DNA of 64,000 nucleotides, from the NCBI GenBank assembly GCA_032207245.1, contig CM063510.1:44489913-44553912 (forward strand), in the 5' to 3' direction. The notes under the pieces are model-generated. The model saw only the letters and a list, made by a program, of their open reading frames with translations, was not told the origin of the DNA and made no database searches. Positions 56,771 through 64,000 of the stretch are shown here, piece by piece. A program made the position numbers and the translations under genes. The stretch's first letter is position 1; the number at the start of each line of letters is the position of its first letter. This stretch comes from Pardosa pseudoannulata. Its lineage: Eukaryota > Arthropoda > Arachnida > Araneae > Lycosidae.

Positions 56771-56815
56771 ATGGCGGCTCCTTTGAGTTACGAATATATA
56801 GCTCAGTTAGGAAAA
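56771..56815 (+). CDS. candidate first exon of an unidentified gene
   Basis: ATG in context AACATGG opens MAAPLSYEYIAQLGK and then reaches a possible donor GTATAC at 56816. It is divergent from the YqaJ-type gene across about 225 bp of CG-richer DNA. No continuing exon is visible within the next 1.3 kb, and I do not recognise the peptide. Confidence 0.25.
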
Positions 56816-58142
56816 GTATACTTGTTTTGTATACGTGCCAAAATATAGAAAATTCCATGCCATCTCCACGGATACCACTGATATTAAAAGTATGCACTTA
56901 AAAGTTGTATTTAAATATATTAATGCTGAATTTAGAGCAGCATAAAAGTATGATGTAAATATTGTTTATCTTCAGTTTTGATCTTATATTTTATGTTTTT
57001 CATACTAGTAGAAATCTTGTTAACAATGTCAAGTAATAAAAAATTTAAGCCTTTATAACTTTCAGCTTTTGATTTATTTTTTTAAGTTTCAGGTATTAAT
57101 ATTTGATTGGAGTGTTTAATAAGTTTTGTTGTTGAAATCAACAGAAAACAAAAAATTAAGAAGTGTAGTATTCTTTTCTATTTCATTTTGAGCCCTTATT
57201 AGTGATTTCTAATTGTTTTATATAGCTTTTCTATTTTTTTCTATTATGGTCTTGTGATGTCACATTTTTTTTCTTGTTATACCTTGTTTTTTTTTGTTAT
57301 TTTATTATTATTTTTGTTAGTGAGTTTTAAAGTTAATTTTTGCCATAAATTAAGCTTAGACAATTTTTGCATCATTTCCAATATTTTATTTACACTTTTG
57401 ACAATTTTTAAAATCAATTTTCTATTTTTTGTTACCTTTATTGTCAACTTTTTACTAACATGCTGTCCATAATGGGCTGTAAACAGCCTAATTTTTAACA
57501 TTAAAAAAATTTTTCCTGAAAAATGTTATTGAATAATTTAGGAACTTATATTTTGCTATCAAACAACATTCACAATCTAAAATTTTACTATTTCTTCCAA
57601 AAGTATACAGCAATCTTAAATAATTATTTCACTTATTAAATTTAATTTAATGCTGAAATTCAACGAAAGACAGTAAATTTTTTTAATCAGTTTAGAAAAT
57701 GCATCGACATACAATTCATTTTTAACTGCTTTTAATAAAGAGTAATACTTGAGATAGAATATTTATCCTTTTATGCAATGTACTTTTAATATTTAGTTTT
57801 AGAAGTGAAATAATTGTTTAATATTTTCTATACTTTTGGGAGGTATAAAAAATTTGAGATTATGAAATATTTTTTGATAGAAAAATATAAGCGTTTAAAT
57901 TGTTGTATTCAATATTTTAAAGAGTAATATTTTCATAGACGATTCAGGATTACTTAAGTAGCTTTAGTTTATATATCAGTCAATAGATGGCGCCAGTAAA
58001 CAAAGCAATTTTTCCGTGAAACCTTTGCAGCATAGGAGCTGCATTCAGTCATGCTTCCTGTGCCTTTTCATTAAAACGTACCAGTTCATTAAAACGATCA
58101 CCAATTTAACCAACACCCCCCCCCAAAAAAAAGCCATTAAAC
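56816..58142. other. AT-rich stretch without a supported gene
   Basis: T-rich sequence with ORFs of low complexity. Nothing else seen. Confidence 0.6.
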
Positions 58143-58339
58143 CAGGGTTCTTAACCTTATTCTCGATCTGGGCACATCTGACAAACAGGAAATTGCTGGC
58201 GGGGTAGTTAAAAAAATGTTTATCGATTCTTAATATTTCTTTATTTTAGTAGAATCATAAGCATTATAAACAATATCCTATGCTAAAAAGGTAACAAAAA
58301 ATTAAAAATAGTTATATTTAATGCGATTTTCGGCATTAC

Positions 58340-59225
58340 ATATTATCCACTAATTTTTCAATGTCAAACGTATAAGATGATATTTCCCAATATTATAGTA
58401 TCTTCGAGATTGCTATCGTTAAGTAGAGATCTGATTGTTGACTTAAACGTGTTCATTGTTGAAAACAACGATCCGCATAAAGACGTGAAACCGAAATAGG
58501 ATTTTAATTCATAAGTTCCTTTTTTTCAGCAGGGAACTTTTTCTTATCTTCGGCTAGATTCCAAATATTTTCATTAAGTTCGCCCGATTTTAATACGATA
58601 TCAGTCTGAATATTTTATATCTCATCTTCAATGAAGATGCTTCTTCCTGAACAATTTTTCCCATGGAATTTGCAATTTCAGAGTTATTAATTTGAGGATT
58701 AAATGAGTTTACAAAAAATGAAGCCACTGTCTCAATAATCGGAAACTGCTGGAATCTATTTTCGAATTGTTCTAAAAGCTTTTGAAGGGGACCGATAGAT
58801 AAATTTGGGCCAAACTAATTTTCACAGATGGCTTTTTTTTTCTTGTTCGAAAATGATCGAGATAGCTTTTTGATAAATTTTCTTTCCAATATTGTAATTT
58901 TGATTTAAAATTATTAATTGCATTCCATTAAAACCATTTCCACTATATCTTTATATTTCCCCTAAAGTTGAAGACTTAAAATATTTAATTTTTCGTAAAT
59001 ATCAGTTAAAAATGCTGCTCCAACCAGAGAAGGTTATCCAATTGTCCGAAACATTCACCTTATGAAATGCTTTACTTCTACTTAACCATTTTATGTCTGT
59101 GGGTAAAATAAGGTCAGAGTTTAAAGAATTGCGCTCTTCTACAATTGACAAAGAATTGGTTCGAATTTTGTTGATTATTTTTATAACTAAATTCATGACA
59201 GGATCAAAGAATAATAATTTAACAC
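58340..59225 (-). pseudogene. hAT transposase, ZBED/GTF2IRD2-like C-terminal half
   Basis: Minus-strand code reads FDPVMNLVIKIINKIRT, NSDLILPTDIKWLSRSKAFH, then with frame changes NRFQQFPIIETVASFFVNSF, and near the end LKSYFGFTSLCGSLFSTMN, the hAT C-terminal dimerisation motif (F.S...CE..FS.MN). Several stops and frameshifts. Catalytic N-terminal half mostly deleted. These transposases act in the nucleus; this copy is dead. Confidence 0.75.
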
Positions 59226-60242
59226 TGTAACGTATCCTGTCCCTGTTTTAGGTGACACAATGAAGAAACAGGTGTTTCTTTATTAAATGATTTATTTACA
59301 CCTCACAGCTACATATACATTTCTAGATACACAATACAAATACAGTTCACAAGCATGTGAAAAACTAAACGTAGGCCTAATAGAAACGTACACAAAAGGT
59401 CCCTGCCGAATGGTTTAGTAACCGACGGAAGATAATAATTCGGTAGCTTCGCGTAAAAGTGCTCAGTAGTAATTATGTAGACAAGTATACTAAATTAGAT
59501 GAGAGTTTGAAGTAGCAATTGGTATCTTCGAAGAAGATAAAAACAAAGTCAGAGTTCCTAAGAGGAATACACAATCAATCCTGAAGAAGATATAATTAAA
59601 AGAAAACCCAAGGCACAGGTTATCGTTATCAATCTCAGAAAGAGATATATCCCAAGGTGGAATTTTCGCTAAGAAAAACTTTCCGAAGGAGAAACTGGTC
59701 AAGACGACCTCCGAGTTAGCTGACTGCTACCTAACTCCTAACGAAGTGATCCCAAGGTGGGATTATCGTTAAGGAAACTGTCTGATAGAGCGACTGGTCA
59801 AGGCGACCTCCGAATTAGCTGGTTGCTAGCTAACTACTTCTTTAAAAAAAATCTCATCTCGTCTCTTTTTTAGGGGAGAGGCCTCTAAGAGAGGGGGCCT
59901 CACCCCCAATTTCATCATTGGATCATCTGGCGATGATCTTACCTTCAACCAACTGGATTGGTCTGGGCTAGACAATCACCGGCCTCAAACCCGGGAGTTT
60001 CCGGAATTTCGTGTTGGCGAAGATCCATTGTCGCGGCGTTTCCTTGTGGTTCCAATGATCATCTTAATGGCTGTCATTCTGGGCGCCTGGTCGTCTGGTC
60101 TGTTGTTTCGCTACTGTAGGACACAAAAGTCTAGACATCGTGGTGCCGGGGAAAACAACACCTTTGTCTCCACCCAAGCGTGTCGTCCATTTCTCAAAGC
60201 AAAGTCTTTGATGTAGGCAAACCGTTAAGGCCCGCCGTTACA
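59226..60242 (-). repeat. solo LTR, about 1 kb
   Basis: Ends TGTAACG...CGTTACA are inverted repeats. On the minus strand AATAAA lies about 60 bp before the 3' end, which sets the orientation. It splits hAT transposase code. Flanking tetramers ATGT/GTGT differ at one base. It carries an internal tandem duplication of about 100 bp (59,650-59,837). Another copy starts at 63490. No internal retroelement region remains. Confidence 0.8.
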
Positions 60243-60819
60243 ACATATAATGCACATAATGCTTCAGGTTGGCCCCATAATTGATATTGATATAGTATAT
60301 AGCGGACAGTCGAGGGCGCCAAAAATAGCTTCGCGGACACGGGGTTAAGAATCCTTTCACTAGACATTGGAAATCACGGGTGATCAACGAACCTAGTCAA
60401 TCAGATCACTTTCGGTTTTAAAGACATTGTCATGAATTGACTGTTCTTTCTATTAATTTTAGATATGTTAACCTGAAAAATACTTTTTAAACACTTTAAT
60501 TAAGCACAAATTTATATCTTCACATCGGCTCATCATAGAGCGAAGCAACGATTTTCTTTCACAACAATAATCAAAACCAAAAGAAACATTCTACACTATC
60601 AGAAGAAGTTGTAGTTCTTTTCAGCATCATAGTACCGTTGAACAGATTCCCATTTGGCTATATTTTTTTATGCTATTGGCAATTCAAAATTTATAATTCT
60701 AAACAACGTAAATAATGGATGAAATGTGCCATTATGAATAGCGCCCATTTTGTCTTTTAAAAGTAACGTGTTTTCATTACATCATGTTAACTTTTAAGGA
60801 GGATTCTGAGTGTCCGTTT

Positions 60820-61011
60820 GTTTTATATTTTGTTTGTTTGTTTGTTTGGAGTGCTACGGTCTACTTTTTGCAACACGAGGGCTAATGAGACCGGGACCTA
60901 CAGCTTAAAGCCGAATCCGAACGGCTACGAACATCCATGCCTCAGTGGGATTCGAACCCACGAACTCCGGTTCCGAAGGCCAGCACCCTAACCAATCGGC
61001 CATCGTTCGGC
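60820..61011 (-). repeat. tRNA-derived SINE, copy B (best preserved)
   Basis: On the minus strand: GATGGCCGATTGGTTAGGG (A box), GTGGGTTCGAATCCCAC (perfect T arm and B box), GGCATGGATGTTCGTAGCCG, TAGGTCCCGGTCTCATTAGC, and an (AAAC)n tail at 60,831-60,848. Confidence 0.9.
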
Positions 61012-61481
61012 TGTTTTATATTTTAAATTTCGACATCAAAGCATTGACACCTTCTGAGGATGGGTATGAAGTGAAATCGGAGGCTTTTCCCTTCACTTCC
61101 AAACACTCATAGAAGGTTGAAAATAAGAATATGTTTAATATAAAGCGAAACAAATATTTATTTACAGAATATTAAAGTAACATTGAACTAAGAAAAATAG
61201 TAACCGGCCATTTGTTAAAATGCATAGCGGGCGTACAGGTAGGTAACGAACGAAGTTTTCGCTAGAGTTCGAATATCAATTTAGATAATGTCAAAATGTG
61301 TCTTAAGGTGTGTCTGAAATGCTTCATTTTTTCATTTTTAAAATTTACAACTAAAGCAATTTATTAATCAACAGTGTTTTTGCAGCGAAAACACTTACAA
61401 TTATTGCTTTTTTAAGACCTATGAATTATTTTTTTCGATTTTCTATATTTTTGGTAAGTGAAATTAGTAACAAAGAGTAGC

Positions 61482-61625
61482 TCAACATGACCAAATGGGT
61501 AGAGCACTACTCTTCTGTATCGGCGTGTATGAGTTCAAATCCCACTTCTGGTATCATTAGTTTCCGTAACTGTTCGGATTTCGCTCCAAACAAAGCAACA
61601 GATAGTAGTACTATATTTTTAATGA
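61482..61625 (+). repeat. tRNA-derived SINE, copy C
   Basis: ACCAAATGGGTAGAGCAC (A box) and TGAGTTCAAATCCCAC (B box), then a diverged body with CCGTAACTGTTCGGATTTCG. It lacks the good tail of copy B. Confidence 0.7.
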
Positions 61626-61838
61626 AATACACACGTTTCCACTTGCTTTACAGGGAAAGGTTAGAAATTCGATTTATCTCACATACCACCCAAAAATATT
61701 GTACTTTTATTTTGGGTTGGTATTCTCTTTGAATTTCTCAAACATCACTTACTGTACAGCTATTTATTTATTACCCCATTTTAATGATAATTACAAACTG
61801 TGCTCGCAATATTATTAAAATTAAAAAAGTATTATTTT

Positions 61839-61865
61839 CCCGCTGTGCAACGGGATAGTTTCTAG
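61839..61865 (+). mobile_element. Helitron 3' end
   Basis: The hairpin CCCGCTGTGCAACGGG is followed after seven bases by CTAG at 61862-61865 and then T, the classic Helitron terminus (hairpin, CTAG, host T). The 5' end is not identified, so the element's extent is unknown. Confidence 0.55.
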
Positions 61866-62639
61866 TTACACCCCCCTCCCCACAAGGAATGAAAAATATT
61901 TTCACTTTTATAAAATATTTGGATAACTAGCATTTTTTATTTTTAGTAATGAAAAGTTAGTGCATTATATATCTAAAAGGCTTAGCTGGGTGAAGTGGGA
62001 TTTGAGGCAACCTTTTTCACTTTGCTGTAAAAGTAGTAAGACGATTTGAAATAATCTGTAATTAAATACATTAACATATAACTAAAAACAGAAGTTTATT
62101 TGCACAGCATATAACAATCATAGCTCCTGCTTCAGAAACAGACTGTCAATCTCGTTAATCATTTTAAAAAGAGATGATTTTAAGAAAGTAAAAACGCAAA
62201 AACATAATCACAGTTGTATGAGTGAACCATCTTGCAGACAATATATACAAGATTATACAATGACGCCATAAATTTGTTAACTGCGTGTCATCATGGCTGA
62301 AATACCTGCATAGAACACGACGATCCCAATTTGTGTTACATGATTAATTACGCAAGATATTTTTATAAAATGAAATTTCTTACAAAATACGCATAATCTT
62401 CAATTGTTTTATAAAATAAATATGAGTCAAGAATAAATTTTATAATATGATATAAATAAACGAAAGCTTACGACATTTGGCGATAATTTATTTAAAAAAT
62501 TTCCTTTTAAACATAGACATCATTAATTGTGATTTTGAATATCAGTGTGACTGTTGAACTGCTAGGCTTATGAGGTTTGTCAATAAGGTGATCATGGAAT
62601 TTTTAAAGAAATAAATGGTTAAAAGCAGCTTCAGCTTAG

Positions 62640-63330
62640 GATGGTTCCTCCACACTCCTCTGTCGTGCCCGCCTTCTAACTGCTGAGGAACCAAAATCCC
62701 GGCTACTTTAACAATCTTCCATGGAGAAAAGCAAGTGGCAAACCCCACCCCTCCAACAGGGTCGAAGGTGAAGTTGGCTGGAATCACTTTTACTCTTCAG
62801 TTAGTCTCTTCCCACTACCAGCGACGGCATTATTATGTAAACGGTGTTAGTCCCTGTAATAATGTTGTGTCCGCGTCTGCTGCTGTCTTTCCCGATGATC
62901 GCAAGTCTCGTCTCTGTACCTGCTCGCTTATTGTTACTGGAGCAGGTATCGTGGGTTCGCTGAAAGCCTGTCTTGCCGACAGTTTAAATACTGCAGCGAC
63001 TAAATCCTAGACTTAATATTTATTGTTTTACTATTATCGAACATATGTACTGTAAGTATCGTGTCCGGCCCTGTCGGGGGTCCAGAAGAGTTTCGGTTAA
63101 AGTGAACTTTTGGTTCATTGTAAGGCGCCGAACATTTCAAAACGACGAACAATTGAAAAACGGCAGTATTGTACCAGTAATGGTCTTTTTGACGCACGGA
63201 CGATTAGAGGTGTCAAATGTGCCGTTTAGTCAACGCACCGACAGAGAAAAGAAATTGTTCTTTGTGTGACCGCGTCGACTGGGCCCCAAAGGGCGTTTCG
63301 GTTACTCCAAGGACAAAGGTTAACTAGGGG
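62640..63330. other. GC-richer unassigned patch
   Basis: Composition differs from the flanks and both strands carry ORFs of 65-91 codons with ordinary amino-acid use (for example FATCFSPWKIVKVAGILVP on the minus strand, 62,640-62,787). I cannot assign a family. It could be an exon, a retroelement piece or transferred DNA. Confidence 0.3.
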
Positions 63331-63489
63331 GGGGGTCGATCTCCGAATGGATGACTCTGAGTAAAAAAAAAATTCTGAACATCACGCAAAATTTTCTGAA
63401 AAAGTAAGAGCTATTAATTTAAAATAGTAATTATATTAAAGTTAATTTTTGATCTGAATTTTAATAGTGTGATACACATATATATATAT

Positions 63490-64000
63490 TGTAATGTATC
63501 CGGTCCCTGTTTTAGGTGACACAATGAAGAATCAGGTGTTTCTTGAATAACTGATTTATTTACACCTCTTCTATATACGCACACAAAACAAATTTCAGAT
63601 CACAGGTATGTGATTCGATACACGTAGACCTGAGTAGAGACGTGCAATATCTGAGATCTGCTTCTACCAAAATATTGGCGACGAAAGAACGGAAGAAACG
63701 ACGGAAGAAACAATTAGGTAGCTCGCGCGAAAGTTCACTGAAGTAATTTAGTAGAAAGTACTCTGTTAGATGAGATCAGTTGAAATAACAAATGGTTTTT
63801 ATCGAAGAATATCAAAACACAGTTAGAGTTCCTAAGGGGAATATGCAATCAATCCTGAAGAGGATTATATTAAAAGAAAACCCAAGACATAAGGTATCGT
63901 TCTCAATCTCAGCAAGAGATATATCCCAAGGCGGGATTTTCGCTAAAGAAACTCTGCGAGGAAGAGACTGGTCAAGACGACCTCCGAGTTAGCTGACTCT
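63490..64000 (-). repeat. second copy of the 1-kb LTR family, cut by the window edge
   Basis: From TGTAATGTATCCGGTCCCTG it follows the copy at 59226 in the same orientation, including GAAACTCTGCG and GACTGGTCAAGACGACCTCC. The AATAAA of the first copy is changed here. It may be a solo LTR or the edge of a full element to the right. Confidence 0.8.

Larger units (their letters stand above)
58143..60355 (-). mobile_element. hAT element relic with a solo LTR inside
   Basis: Left end CAGGGTTCTTAACC (58143) and right end, reversed, AAGGATTCTTAACC match at 12 of 14 bases. Between them lie transposase remains (58,340-59,225) and, beyond the LTR at 59226-60242, about 110 bp of 5' sequence that joins directly to mid-transposase code. 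This indicates an internal deletion. I could not find a convincing 8-bp target duplication. Confidence 0.6.

Noticed and set aside
60028..60216. 62-codon ORF with a hydrophobic start
   Set aside because: Lies wholly within the solo LTR and is not kept in the second copy as far as visible.
62735..63010. 91-codon plus-strand ORF as a gene
   Set aside because: No recognised motif and competing ORFs on the other strand. Kept only as an unassigned patch.

Overview
This is nuclear DNA from an animal, very AT-rich, with long introns. The window holds one conserved host gene fragment and a dense nest of transposons. The repertoire (BEL/Pao elements whose reverse transcriptase motif reads YVDN, THAP and YqaJ/SWIM genes, tRNA-derived SINEs, hAT, piggyBac, pogo and Helitron traces) suggests an arthropod. 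A chelicerate such as a spider is my best guess, but it rests on family impressions rather than a search.

Region 1 (1-18,500): the 5' part of SMC4, the condensin ATPase subunit, on the minus strand. Nine coding exons (15,374 down to 164) give the first 426 residues: N-terminal ABC half-domain, Walker A, Q-loop and the start of the coiled coil. All exon phases fit. The rest of the gene lies beyond base 1. A 47-nt upstream exon (16,455-16,501) may be UTR or may extend the N-terminus. The introns carry a pogo-type MITE, a TTAA-flanked piggyBac-like element, a pogo transposase tail and an intronic hairpin.

Region 2 (18,500-40,800): AT-rich repeats, then a GACGTC-rich block, then nested LTR elements. 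A Ty3/Gypsy element on the minus strand (22,500-38,369, target duplication TTTAC) has lost its integrase core and almost all of its 5' LTR, and carries a 41-bp perfect fold-back palindrome in its RT. Within its second zinc knuckle sits a 12.1-kb BEL/Pao tandem (LTR-internal-LTR-internal-LTR, 25,271-37,354). The whole tandem is flanked by a single target duplication, ATAAC. Both BEL copies share a TAG at codon 33 and a frame break in the RT, and differ by only a few private changes.

Region 3 (40,800-47,120): a two-exon THAP-domain gene on the minus strand. A young Ty1/Copia element (41,431-46,708; LTRs differ at one base) sits in its intron. The copia ORF is interrupted near its end by a T/G-rich, G-homopolymer block that may be an assembly artefact.

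Region 4 (47,100-57,000): degenerate tandem repeats, a second GACGTC-rich block, a DDE_Tnp_4-type transposase pseudogene on the plus strand, and a YqaJ/SWIM-type gene fragment on the minus strand whose second exon carries an hAT MITE with a perfect 8-bp target duplication. The THAP and YqaJ-type genes share a leader block and a nearby TGACGTCA site. This looks like the debris of an ISL2EU/Harbinger-type transposon system.

Region 5 (57,000-64,000): an hAT transposase relic split by a solo LTR, a partial second LTR of that family at the right edge, two more copies of the tRNA-derived SINE also present at 53.3 kb, a Helitron 3' end, and an unassigned GC-richer patch. No ordinary host gene is complete in the window.
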